Positions 1 to 11,207 of a stretch of 64,000 nt of DNA are shown piece by piece. Position 1 is the first letter of the stretch, and each line of letters starts with the position of its first letter. Source of the DNA: Poronia punctata (Eukaryota > Ascomycota > Sordariomycetes > Xylariales > Xylariaceae). The stretch lies in NCBI GenBank assembly GCA_022579005.1, contig MU401472.1:186001-250000 (forward strand), given 5' to 3'. Below the pieces are notes generated by a model that was not told the origin of the DNA, ran no database searches, and was given only the letters and a program-made list of their open reading frames with translations. The translations under genes were made by a program, and so were the position numbers.

Positions 1-344
1 TCAGGGATATGGCACATCCCTAGACGTAACCGTTGGAATCATCGTTGATTCATACCATACACACACATAACCCACCGCTTGGCGACTGCGCTTGGTTGAC
101 GGCACTGCCACATAGCAATGCACACTAGATAGATAATACGCATCTTGAAAGCATCTTGTACCTTTAGACTAGTCCAACACTACGTAGTAGACCCAGACCC
201 CTGCTTTGCTTTTGTTGGACCTTAAGTTCAACAAGAGCCCCAGATCAAAACTTAAACTGTAACAACATTGTAAAGAAGGTTTGAAACTTGCCTGGTTAGA
301 TCAAGATTAAATCAAGATATCTATTTCGCCTCTTTTCTGAACGC
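1..344. other. 5' flank of the ENA ATPase gene
   Basis: No coding region seen. This stretch should hold the promoter and 5' UTR of the downstream ATPase gene. I see no clear TATA box or regulator site that I would stand behind. Confidence 0.4.
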
Positions 345-3300
345 ATGGGGTCCGAAGAAGAAAACGCTTTGGCGGCGGCCAAGAGCCGAGTCTCCGGCCA
401 GGCCAACGTACCGACCTCTCGCCCTCCTCACGCTTTGAGCAGCGCCCAAGTCATCCAGGAACTCGAGAGTCACGATATTAATGGCTTGTCGAGCGAAGTC
501 GCGCGCCAGCGCTTGGAAGAGCTCGGCAGGAATGAGATTGGAGATTCCGAAGGCGTGTCGGTATTGAAAATCGTCATTGCACAAATTGCCAATGCTATGA
601 CTCTAGTACGTAGCCCCAATTAAAAGAGAAGACATGAGAGATACTTACTGATGCTCAACAGGTGCTCATTCTTGCCATGGCCGTCAGCTTCGGTATTGGA
701 TCCTATATCGAGGGAGCCGTCGTCACCTTGGTCATCCTGATCAATGTAATCGTCGGCTTCTTCCAAGAGTACTCGGCTGAAAAGACAATGGACTCTCTCC
801 GATCCTTGAGCTCTCCTACGGCTAACGTTGTGAGGGACGGTCAATCGTCCATTATTCCAAGTGGCGAAGTTGTCATGGGCGATCTTGTGGAACTAAAGAC
901 GGGCGATACCATCCCAGCTGATCTCCGGTAAGAAATACACGATTTCGGTTAAATGGGTGTTCCAGAAAGTTGACTCATTTCTTTCAAGTATCACCGAAGC
1001 CGTCAATTTCGAGACGGACGAGGCCCTGCTGACTGGCGAATCTCTTCCCGTCCGGAAAGACGAAAACGCAGTCTTCGACGACGACACCGGTCCGGGCGAT
1101 AGGCTCAATGTTGCGTATAGCTCCTCTACGGTTACAAAAGGTCGCGCCAAGGGAATCGTTTTCGCTACAGGCATGTACACGGAAATTGGAGCCATCGCCA
1201 TGGCCCTCCGCGAGAAGAGCTCTAAAGTGCGGCCGGTGAAGAGGAAGCCAGACGGCTCGGCAAAGCCCCATCGTTACTTGGAAGCCTATACCCTTACCAT
1301 GACGGATGCCGTCGGTCGCTTCCTCGGCGTCAACGTCGGAACACCTCTTCAAAAGAAGCTGTCGAAGCTTGCTATCCTACTATTCTTCATCGCTGTCGTC
1401 TTCGCCATCGTTGTTCTCGCGGCCAACAAGTTCTCCAGCAAGTCAGAAGTCATCATCTACGCCGTAGCGACTGGATTGTCCATGATCCCTGCCTCTCTTG
1501 TCGTCGTTCTGACTATCACCATGTCTGCTGGTACGAAGAGAATGGTGATCCGGAATGTCATCGTCCGAAACTTGAAGTCACTCGAAGCTCTCGGCGCTGT
1601 TACCGATATTTGTTCGGATAAGACAGGTACCTTGACACAGGGCAAGATGGTCGCGAGGCGCGCTTGGGTCCCCGCTCTAGGAACTTATACAGTCGGTGCC
1701 TCACAAGAACCATTCAATCCCACGGCCGGCGATATTTCGTTCGATGTCAGACCTCCAAAGGAACTCGACATCAAGAAAACAGAGACCGAGGGCACCACTA
1801 TCTCTAAACCCGCTGAACTACTATCGAAAGGGGGCTCGACTCTGTCCGACTACCTTCGCGTTGCCTCTCTTGCCAACCTCGCTACCGTGTCGCAGAAGGA
1901 TGGAGAGTGGAATGCCCGTGGTGATCCGACGGAAATTGCTATCCAGGTTTTCGCTTCCCGTTTCGACCAGAACAGGCTTAAATTCACAGAGGGTGACAAA
2001 CCGGAGTGGAGTCAGATAACGGAGCTTCCCTTCGATTCCGACGTGAAGCGAATGTCTGTCGTGTTCAAACAAAACGCCACGGGCGAGCTCTACGTATTCA
2101 CCAAAGGTGCCGTCGAGCGCGTGATTGGAACCTGCCAGGACTATTATCCGCAAGACGGCGCCGATCCGGCTAAAATGACTGACGAGTATCGCGAGGAGAT
2201 TCTTGAGAACATGACGGCACTTGCTAGCATGGGCCTTCGTGTTTTGGCGCTCGCGAGCAAGAGATTCGACGGCAAGCTGGAAAAGGGCGACGATATCGAC
2301 AGAGAAGCGGTCGAATCAAACCTCACATTCCGGGGTCTGGTTGGTCTCTACGATCCCCCACGCGCAGAATCTGGGCCGGCAGTCCGAAGTTGTCATGAAG
2401 CTGGCATCTCAGTTCACATGCTTACTGGCGACCATCCGGAAACTGCCAAGGCGATTGCTATCGAGGTGGGCATCCTACCAAGTCGGATGGACAGGGTTAG
2501 AAAAGACGTCGCGGATTGCATGGTCATGACAGCCAGTCGCTTCGATGCACTGAGCGATGAGCAGGTGGATGAGCTGCCAGTGCTGCCCCTCGTCATCGCT
2601 CGATGCGCCCCTAGCACCAAGGTTCGCATGATCGATGCTCTTCACCGACGTAAGAGATTTTGTGCTATGGTAAGTGTTTTCTTTCCTCTCCCGCCTGCCG
2701 CCTGCCGCCTGCCGCCTGCCGTGTGTGCTGTGTAGAGCTAATAGATCGGCGCCTAGACTGGTGATGGTGTCAATGACTCTCCTTCATTGAAGCGAGCAGA
2801 CGTGGGTATCGCCATGGGCCAAGCCGGTAGCGACGTCGCCAAGGAAGCCTCGGACGTGGTTCTCTCAGATGATAATTTTGCTAGTATCGTGGCAGCCATC
2901 GAGGAAGGTCGCCGCATCTTCGACAACATCCAGAAATTCATTCTACACGTACTCGCCGAGAACATCGCGCAGGCACTGACCTTACTTGTCGGTTTGGCCT
3001 TCAAGGACAAAACCGGCTTGTCTGTGTTCCCTCTAGCACCAGTTGAAATCATGTGGATTATCTGCATCACCTCGGGCGCTCCAGACATGGGCTTGGGATT
3101 CGAGCGTGCTGTACCGGATATAATGAGACGGCAGCCAAAGAGCTTGAAAACCGGAGTCTTTGATGCCGAATTCTTGGTCGATATGGTTGTATATGGCGTA
3201 TGGGTAGCTGCGCTTGTAAGTATTTCTTGGCCATGTTGGCTCCCAAGATAACGGCTAACTTGTGGTGTGGTAGTGTCTTGCGAGCTTCTCCCTCGTCGTT

Positions 3301-3846
3301 TATCATTTCGGAAAGGGCCAACTCGGAGATGGGTGCAACGAATCATACAAGGATTCGTGCGAGGTCATCTTTCGTGCGCGCGCCACCACCTTTTCTTGCC
3401 TTACTTGGTTCGCCCTATTTTTGGCATGGGAAATGGTGGACCGACGCCGGTCATTTTTCAGAATGCAGCCCGGATCTAAACGTTACTTCACACAGTGGAT
3501 GGTTGACGTGTGGCGCAACAAATTCCTCTTTTGGGCTGTCATCTTTGGATTCGTCTCGTCCTTCCCCGTCATCTACATCCCCGGACTCAACACGGTTGTC
3601 TTCAAGCACGTGGGCATTACTTGGGAATGGATCATCGTCATCGTGGCCTCTGTCCTCTTTTTCGGCGGCATCGAAGGCTGGAAATGGGGGAAGAGAGTCT
3701 ACTTTCGCCGTAAAGAGGCTCGCAGGTTTGCCGAACACGGCGTTTCTTGGAAGGATCTCGACATCGAGGAACGTACCTTTGCCGAATTTCTCGACTTTGC
3801 TCCGGGAACTAGCGAGGCTGAGTCCCCTATCGAGAAACGTCAATGA
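345..3846 (+). CDS. ena1: ENA-type Na+(K+)-exporting P-type ATPase
   Basis: P-type ATPase of the fungal IID/ENA group, which pumps Na+ or K+ out across the plasma membrane at ATP cost and gives salt and alkaline-pH tolerance. Five exons: 345-605, 662-927, 989-2669, 2757-3215, 3274-3846; 1079 aa, the usual ENA length. Visible in order: an N-terminal cation-ATPase domain, the TGES actuator loop (about 191-194), the phosphorylation motif DKTGT with Asp386, the nucleotide-domain stretch [12 protein letters not shown], and the hinge TGDGVND (about 737-743) placed right at an exon start. Hydrophobic helices flank these in the expected pattern, and the C-terminus has the final TM pairs. The ATG is the first in frame. 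All four introns are GT-AG (56, 61, 87 and 58 nt). A SERCA-type Ca2+ pump is the alternative, but overall length and C-terminal layout favour ENA. Substrate preference (Na+ versus K+) cannot be read from sequence. Confidence 0.93.
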
Positions 3847-5045
3847 CTACAAAGGGGCGGGAAGCCCCGTGCTGCAACAGCAGTGGTCGTTGAAGTAGGA
3901 GATGGCGAGAAAACGGTACATCGGATACCTCGCGGCGATGGAGACGGTGGTATTGGTGTATGCGACGTTGTGGGTGGTGCAGGTAAGGGGCTGGCTGTGG
4001 CTGTAGGTAGGGCTGCAGGTGTAGGCGGCGGTGTTGACAGTGTTGGTATTGATAAGATTGGGGTAGCGGGGGTTGCTTGTGTAGATGGTGAACGGCGAAC
4101 GAATTTCAGTTGTGGGATGAAGGAGTGTCAAACATTAGGCATATATCTTGTATGTTATTTGCTGGGAATCAAATGGATTGTTGTGTTGCAGAAATTTTCC
4201 CATTCAACAAAACATTATCGTGACGAAACTTCAACCCGCCAACTCTGTAGGCTACCATGTAATGGGGGATTGGCTAGAGGTACGGTAGGGACAGTGTCTA
4301 TGGACATGACTTTCCAGCGCCCAACTTCAAAATATTTCTTCCAGGAGCGGATACAGTGGACAAGGCAGCAACCTAGGGATCGACAACACACAAAACTGGA
4401 ATCTTAAAGTCAAATATCCGACAGATTTTTTATGTGCCTGCAAAACATTCACAACCAGGTTTTAGGTACCAGAAGACTCAAATATTCTGTCATGGGCCAT
4501 GGCACAGGACCCAGCCTCAAATCTCAGCAATTCCATACAAATAATTACAGCGCATGTATGTACATGGTTGATATATTGACAAGCTTGATGCCACATGGTT
4601 CAAATTCAAGCAGATTTTCTTCCTCATGGCCAGGCACAAGGCACCAGCACACAATGAAAAAAAGAGGTTTGGACATCAAAAATTGCGCCCGGTACGACCC
4701 CGAAGGATAATACAGGGCAGTCGACGCCGCGCTGTGCAATGCAGGTCTCCCACCCTACTGTTCGAAATTCAGGAGCTTCAAACAGTCGAACAAGGTAAGT
4801 ATGAAGAAGAAAGGAAGAAGAAAAGTGTAAAGAGTTGGGAGAAAGGGCACATATTTATACACGTTCCAAGGCGGTGAGTAAAGGCGGTCTGTGGATTGAG
4901 CTGGCAGAATCTGGTCCATTAGTCAGTTCCACTTTTAGCAGGATGGTGGGGGGCTGCCTGCGATACCTACCTTACAGTGCACGTAATTTGAAAGAGCTCA
5001 ACAGGCAGGTACAGCCACAAGTACACACCTACCTACGGGACAAGG

Positions 5046-5151
5046 TGTTGGGTTGGATAGGTGTATTATGGTATGTAAAGGTGTTGGTGCGAATACAGTA
5101 TCCCACTGTAACAGACCCTCTATTATAGCCAGATCCGTACCTTCCCTACCA
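5046..5151. repeat. Left 106-bp LTR-like direct repeat
   Basis: Identical base for base to 5767-5872. Starts TGTTGGGTTGG and ends CTTCCCTACCA. Bases just outside differ on both sides, so the TG...CA edges are the true repeat limits. Confidence 0.85.
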
Positions 5152-5766
5152 CACGGCCAAACCTCCCTCGCCATACGTCACCGACGAGGCGAAACCACCA
5201 CACACAAACCACCAGAATACCTTCAGATTTATCATAATTAACTTCGTTTCTGAAATTCCATTTCGAATACCTTCAAATGTAACCACTCCATAAAGTCTCC
5301 TCTTCCTACCTAGGTCTCCCTTTACCCCCGGAAATACGTCGGACAGCAAAGGTTAGGGTAGAGTCTTATGCTGGAATTTTTTGAATTAAATCGAATTAAA
5401 CCCGTTTTCGACGTTGATTATGATGAATTTGAAAAAATAAAGGGAAGTATGTGTATGTAGGTATTTCTTTTTTTTTTCCTTCTCTCTACTCAAGCCCGCA
5501 GCGAGGAGGATATAGGCCGTTATAGGTAGGTATAGGTCGGAATATATTAACGACGCTTGACTTCCAATCCGAATGTGTAGGTATGTTTGTATTGTGGCCA
5601 AAAGAACAGCGAAAGCGAAGGCGGCAAGGCAATGCACGCCGGCGAAATGACCGTTGGAATTACATCTTGGTATTGAATAATTGACCTTGATATCTTAATG
5701 TGTGTTGAGTACCGCGATGGGAAAAACGCAGACAGGATTTAGACGAAGGCGGCAGCTCTCACCATA

Positions 5767-5872
5767 TGTTGGGTTGGATAGGTGTATTATGGTATGTAAA
5801 GGTGTTGGTGCGAATACAGTATCCCACTGTAACAGACCCTCTATTATAGCCAGATCCGTACCTTCCCTACCA
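5767..5872. repeat. Right 106-bp LTR-like direct repeat
   Basis: Second identical copy of the 5046-5151 repeat, 721 bp downstream in the same orientation. Lack of any difference suggests recent insertion or absence of repeat-induced mutation acting on it. Confidence 0.85.
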
Positions 5873-7084
5873 AAGGTAATTACTTCCATTTACTTTAACT
5901 TCCACTTTCTACAAGTAATGACACATTGAGATGGTCCAGTTTCTCCTATCAAACAGGGCGTTCATCAATACATGTAGGTATTACTTTGTACTTGTACGAG
6001 TACTTGTAGATGTCTGTGGCTAGACTTGCCAACTGGTCTTCATCCAGGACAAGCTTCAAATATGGGGTTGGCTACCAGACCTAATTATACAAGTACATAG
6101 GTACTCGTACAGATGTGTTTGACAACTGTAGCAGCATCCAAAAACCATTTCTACTTGTAATATTGAGGAAATAGGCAGTTAGGTGTAGCTATATTGACCG
6201 TCCGCCTATCTTTCTATTAAAATACTAATATTATTGAAAGTATACACGTACCTACCCCTGGACTGATAGTACTCCCCTGGAGGGTCAAATGACGCGAGCC
6301 ATCCTATTTTGGTCTAAGCAGTGCCCATTTACATAGCGGCCCTACCCATTAACGCGTGGTCAACGCGTTTTACCGGTGGGGAATCAATTAGGACGTACCT
6401 TGCTCGTAGAACTAGGTACTCCCTCCGATATCTCTTCTCTAATTTGCCCAAAACGTGACTTACCCGTCAACGTAGCCGGTGAACCACATTGTTGATATTC
6501 GAAATCGAGCTCGCCAGTATGCCAAAGCTGAGCTAAGCGATGAGCTCCAGTAGAAACAATTGAGATCGAATTGTTGAATTCCGAAATCCTACCCAGTATC
6601 GTTGCCGCGACAGCTACTTTGATCGCCTCATTGTCCGAACGACCTCGTGTTTCGTGTGCGAACATCGAGGATATAAACGACCATACCATCGTCAATGAGC
6701 CGGGCGCTCCATCTCACTCACCTAGATGCCGCTCTTTCCCGTGTCTCCTAACGTAAAGGAGCCAGAAGCAGCCAGTATAAAGAGATCAACCCACGGTTTA
6801 ATAGACACCAAGACCTGTCAGCCTCCCGTCGATACGCTACAGGACGAGAACTCCGACGTCGCACGAAAATCCCCCGCTATGTCTACATCGACAGTAGACT
6901 GTCAGCCTCGTAAGCCCTCTATGCCCATATCCCCCATACTCTGTATATCTTTTTCAGTTCAACATTGTCCCTCACATTGTCTATTATCTCGCGCTCTTCT
7001 TTTTCATGTCACAGACCCATATAGTCCGCGCAATTCGTCGTCTAACGAATCTCTGCAGACTCAACAGAAGTACCCGCGACAACC

Positions 7085-8922
7085 ATGGGGTCTTCACCAC
7101 TTAGTAGCCCAGCAAGCATTTCAGACGCTGACTGCACAACACCGCCGAGAGAGTCGCTCTCGCCAGCCCCCTCAACGTGTGCATCACTCGACAAGATGGT
7201 AGCAACAGAGCCTACGCAACTCCAGGCCACTGATGCTACGACTACCGCGGAAGGCAAGAAACGGAAGTTGACAGCAATGGATCAGTCAAAGCAAGGCACA
7301 GAGAAAAAACAGAAGCAAGGGGAGACTGCGGCGGTAAAAGCAAAAACATTCGCCGAAAAAGAGGCTGCAAAGGCCGCCAAAGCCGCCGAGAAGGCCCGTG
7401 TCGAAAAAGAAAAGGAAGCGGCAAAAGCTGCCAAAGCGGCGGAGAAAGCTCGCCTCGAGGCCGAAAGGGAGGCCGTCAAGGTAGCCAAAGCTGCCGAAAA
7501 GGCCAAGGCGGATGCGCTGAAAGAAGCCAAAAGGCAGAAGAAATTGGAAGAGGAGCTTGCCGCTAAAGCAAAGAAGGAGAAGCAGCAGAATCTGATGGCT
7601 AGTTTCCTGAAGAAAGCTGCTGCTGCACCTGCGAAAAGGACAGATCAGCCGCCCGCCGCGGGCATTAAAACTGAGACGGCCAACCCTTCTGACGTAAAGC
7701 AGGAGGCCGAGACTACGAAATCAGCTTATGAGGTGAATTTCAAACCCTTCTTCGTAAAATCCGGAGTGACCATGGCAGTATCGCCGTTTGAAATGGACGA
7801 CGAGACCAAGGAAGCCAAGTCAAATATCCTCGATGAGCATATCCGTGGCGAACGAGGCGAATTCAATGCCCCCTTTAATCCAACCGAGCTATTCAATATC
7901 GTGTTCCCGAAACAGCGAGGCATAATCCCACCTAGTGTTAAGAAAATCATGGAGGACATTCATGGAGATCCATTCCAGGTCTCGTTCGGCATCGGTTCAA
8001 AAGGCGATTCTCAAAGCGAAAAGCGTACTATAAATGCGCAAGACCAGCTCAATAACATACCGATGAAATACTTGCGTTTCCACGAAGATGTCAGGCCGGC
8101 ATATTTTGGTACTGCGACAACGCACATGACATACCACAAACTTCGGGTACTCTCCCGCAGGCCTACTGGCAAGATGCTACCATTGGCGTATGACTATGAT
8201 TCAGAGGCGGAATGGGTCGAAGATGACGGGGAAGATCTCGACGACGTCGAAGATGAAGAGGAAGACGTCGATGGTGACGAAGAGATGGATGACTTTGTGG
8301 ATGATTCCGAAGCTGCTCCCACTATAGTCCGTCCCGGTTTCGAGGGCGATAGCCAGCCTGTCAGCACCGGTTTATGCTTCGAAAATGAAGGGCGCCTTGG
8401 GCCTTGCACCACAGTTCATAACTACCGCTTAGAGTTTCTCCTCGGTATGTCCTCTCACATATATACAATGCAGATCAGTGCTAAAGTTTTACAGATTCTC
8501 TAGAGCATCACTCGATGATAGATCCCTTCTCTACGGATTATTGGCCAGCACCGGCAAAGAAGCCTAAAGCGACTACAGCAACATCTGTGGCCAAGGGGAC
8601 GATCTCTTCCATGTTGGCACCCCCCGTGCCCGTGCCACGAGATGCAGCAGTCCCTGTCACATCTGCCCCAGCCACGTTAGAGGGAAAGGATGCCGTCCCA
8701 CAGGACATCCTCGAGGATTTCAAACGAGCTCTGATAAGTGACGAGTGCAAGGATTTTTCGAAAGCTACAGTCATCGAGCTGTTAGCCAAGAAGTTTACCA
8801 GTTGTACCAAAGCACAGGTGAAAGTGACGTTGGACACGATCGCCCACCGTGTCACTCCTCTCGGACAAAAGAAATCCGTCAAGGAATGGGCACTCCTGGA
8901 CGCCTTTGCACTTAAGAAATAG
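7085..8922 (+). CDS. rlf2: Chromatin assembly factor 1 large subunit (p150/Cac1/Rlf2)
   Basis: Large subunit of CAF-1, the chaperone that deposits H3-H4 behind replication forks. Two exons, 7085-8444 and 8495-8922 (50-nt intron); 595 aa. The order seen is: a Ser/Pro-rich N-terminus; a long K/E/A-rich helix (about 80-165, the KER region) with AAKAAKAAEKARLE-type heptads; a PCNA-binding box QNLMASFL (168-175, Q-x-x-M-x-x-F-L); a conserved block around residues 327-350 containing YLRFHEDVRPAYFGT; a strongly acidic tract (about 371-410) preceded by LAYDYDSEAEW; and a C-terminal basic winged-helix-like end. The acidic tract is the family's histone-binding region, and the PIP-like box suggests recruitment by PCNA. 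The ATG sits in an ACCATGG context. Confidence 0.9.
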
Positions 8923-10014
8923 GATGTTGAAATGGTCATGGAAGGGGGAGTTTAGGTGTACGACGGAGTTTCTGGAGGACCTTTTTCATCAGCGATACCA
9001 CCACATCTAGAAAGAGCTTCATTGGACTGGAAGGCGTCGAGTTTGCTTTGTTAAAATGTTTCCAATTGTTTGTATCGACGCAGAGGAGAATGGGCGTTGC
9101 GTCCTTTTGAACTGTTCTATTTGCTATGGCAGCGTATAGGGAAAGCTTCGGGCCTATATTTGACGGAAAACCTCATGGAGGATGGGAAGGCACATATGAC
9201 TATATCGTGCCCTGTTTAGCTTTCCGTTTACGTGTATATAAGACTCTGTTTTACGGGTAAAAGATCTCGGGCCATTCAGACCGAGAGACGATGTTTTAAT
9301 GAAACCGAATGAACGATATTGGTGATGCTACTACCTACCTACCCTGCGACTTGACATGTAATGAATGTGATGTAATAATTTCTATGATGATTAGAGGGCC
9401 GTTACCGCCACCCCTGGCTTCACATCGTCCTATTTATAAGATGACACTCGGTTGCGGTTTGTTTTGTTTACCGCCCTCTAAACCCTTCTGGCTATGACAT
9501 GGGATAACCATATTTTTTCGTCTCAGAATCTACTTGCTGAGACTTCATCCTACAATCTACCTTCTATCTCAAACCTCTACTATCCATGCAGACAGCGCCC
9601 GAGTCAACTGGATAAAGTAGGTACACATAACCTACCTCTACATAGTTACATCATACACTCTGGGCCTTGCCGGCAACATTACTTCCAAGTTACATTACTC
9701 AATAGACAACGCCACGATGCTTAACTTAACTTATATCGAGGTATCCATCCGACACGTACAAGATACATGCCACGGCTCGTTGCCGTAGGATACAGGGACT
9801 TGAGACTTGGTTTGTATGTATATACTCGTATTTTCCGTACATACATACATACATACATACCAGGTATTTACTTGTACGAGTAGACAAGAACACAAAATCC
9901 CTTGTTATAGCGAAAGAAGCAAATCCTAGACTTTGATATCACTACTTTTGCCCTACCTATCTCGAAGTTTATAAACCTCTTTTTTTCTTCTAACAGGCAT
10001 AATAATTTCATCCC

Positions 10015-10056
<42 letters not shown>

Positions 10057-10222
10057 CCTACTACCTATATCACCTTTTGCAACAAATAAATTGTAAACGC
10101 AAGAGCGGGAAACGGTATATAAAAGTAGGTAGTAAGGTAGCCAGACGTGCTAGAAAAGGAAACCAAACCCTGATATCAAAAGAAAACAATTGAAAAAGGA
10201 AAAAAAGAAGAAGAAAAAAGAT
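8923..10222. other. Intergenic region, CAF-1 to tRNA-Glu
   Basis: No gene seen. It holds the CAF-1 3' region, a run of ATAC repeats near 9840-9860, two TACGAGTA/TACTCGTA words (9823 and 9875) and a 33-base poly-A run at 10020-10052. Confidence 0.5.
10020..10052. repeat. Poly-A tract (33 A)
   Basis: Uninterrupted A homopolymer on the given strand. It lies about 170 bp from the tRNA gene. No adjacent target duplication or element body was recognised. Confidence 0.9.
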
Positions 10223-10344
10223 CTCCGAATCAGGGAATCGAACCCCGGGCTTGACGGATCAACAAGATCACATGGTTCAACACTGGTAGAGAGAGAACAA
10301 TTGTAAATGAGAGCGTCAAATGTTAGCCACTACACCAATTCGGA
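10223..10344 (-). tRNA. tRNA-Glu (CTC) with a 50-nt intron
   Basis: Minus-strand tRNA. The acceptor stem TCCGAAT pairs perfectly over 7 bp with ATTCGGA, discriminator G. The T arm CGGGG-TTCGATT-CCCTG carries a normal B box. The anticodon stem TGACG/CGTCA pairs over 5 bp only when 50 nt (10258-10307) are removed, leaving the loop CTCTCAC with anticodon CTC. The intron starts one base 3' of the anticodon, the canonical position for nuclear tRNA splicing. Mature length is 72 nt. Confidence 0.9.
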
Positions 10345-11207
10345 TTAATTGGTTGATTGATTTGAACAACAGTAACAACGCTACATATACCAAGGTACAA
10401 TAACAGGATAAGGAAAATGCAAAACAAACACATGTACTCCCCGGTAGGTACACATACATAATTTCAAGATTTGACTTAATATTTAATCATAGGCATGTCT
10501 AGAAATTGATTGTGTGATACGTATTTTGTGATAAACAAGTAGGTAGGTAGGTAGTTAGGTATTTAAAAAGAAGACTACCTAGATAAATACTACACCAAGC
10601 GTAATCAGACCGGATTCCGTATTGCTGTAGGTTAGACAAGTGATACCCTCAAGGCTCAAGACATAATTTTCTTCGCGGTAGGCATGCTTACATGTGGTGA
10701 ATATTTACCTCTGGCTCCCGGGAGAAGGGGACGAGGCGGTCCTGATGATCACGACGTCCAAGTCTGCTGGGTTAGCTAAGATACTCCTCTCAGTCATACA
10801 GGTACTAATGGAAATGCCAGGTTGAACCTCACTTTGGATATACAATCCTGGGAAATGGCCGTTCCATTGTATTTTTCCCGTTGTCTCCTTGATAGCAGAA
10901 ATATACGAGGCCTCAGCTATTTGTACATACAATTACTGGTTGCTGATGTCTGTCTGGCCCAGGGCTCGTCGGTTTTTTTCAACCCAACCCTGTGATTTAC
11001 AGCATATGATGTATCAAAACATTCCCATCCTAAGTGCAAAACGAAGCCAGTCATGTGCTCACCAGGGGTATTGCTCGACTTCTGCTTTTTTTTTTTTTGT
11101 ATCTGGCCTCGTACTATACCCGGAGGGTATCTTCTAGGGTTTGCCGTTTGCCCACTTATAGGGCAAGTCGGCAAAGTGTTGCTGCGTGGCCCCAAGACTA
11201 TCCACCA
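10345..11207. other. Intergenic region, tRNA-Glu to 4EHP
   Basis: No gene recognised. It has short TAGG/TAGGTA repeats around 10540-10560 and a 10-T run near 11090. The right end should contain the 3' UTR of the eIF4E-like gene. Confidence 0.45.

Larger units (their letters stand above)
5046..5872. mobile_element. TRIM-like LTR element (non-autonomous)
   Basis: Two identical 106-bp direct repeats bound a 615-bp non-coding interior. The maximal repeat begins with TG and ends with CA, as retroviral-type LTRs do. The element is flanked by the same four bases on both sides (AAGG at 5042-5045 and 5873-5876), which looks like a target-site duplication. Total length 827 bp fits a terminal-repeat retrotransposon in miniature. 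No gag/pol reading frame is inside. A primer-binding site starting with TGG is not seen after the left repeat, and the polypurine tract before the right repeat is weak, so the class call is an inference from termini and TSD. Confidence 0.6.
3847..7084. other. Intergenic region, ENA to CAF-1
   Basis: No credible gene. It contains the TRIM-like LTR element (5046-5872), two TACGAGTA/TACTCGTA words (5995 and 6102) and AT-rich sequence. The last few hundred bases are pyrimidine-rich and probably form the promoter and leader of the CAF-1 gene. An open frame at 6726-7202 overlaps the CAF-1 start in another frame and looks like chance. Confidence 0.5.

Noticed and set aside
6726..7202. 158-codon frame before and over the CAF-1 start
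   Set aside because: Different frame from CAF-1, no domain, and tested splice joins into the CAF-1 frame do not close in phase.
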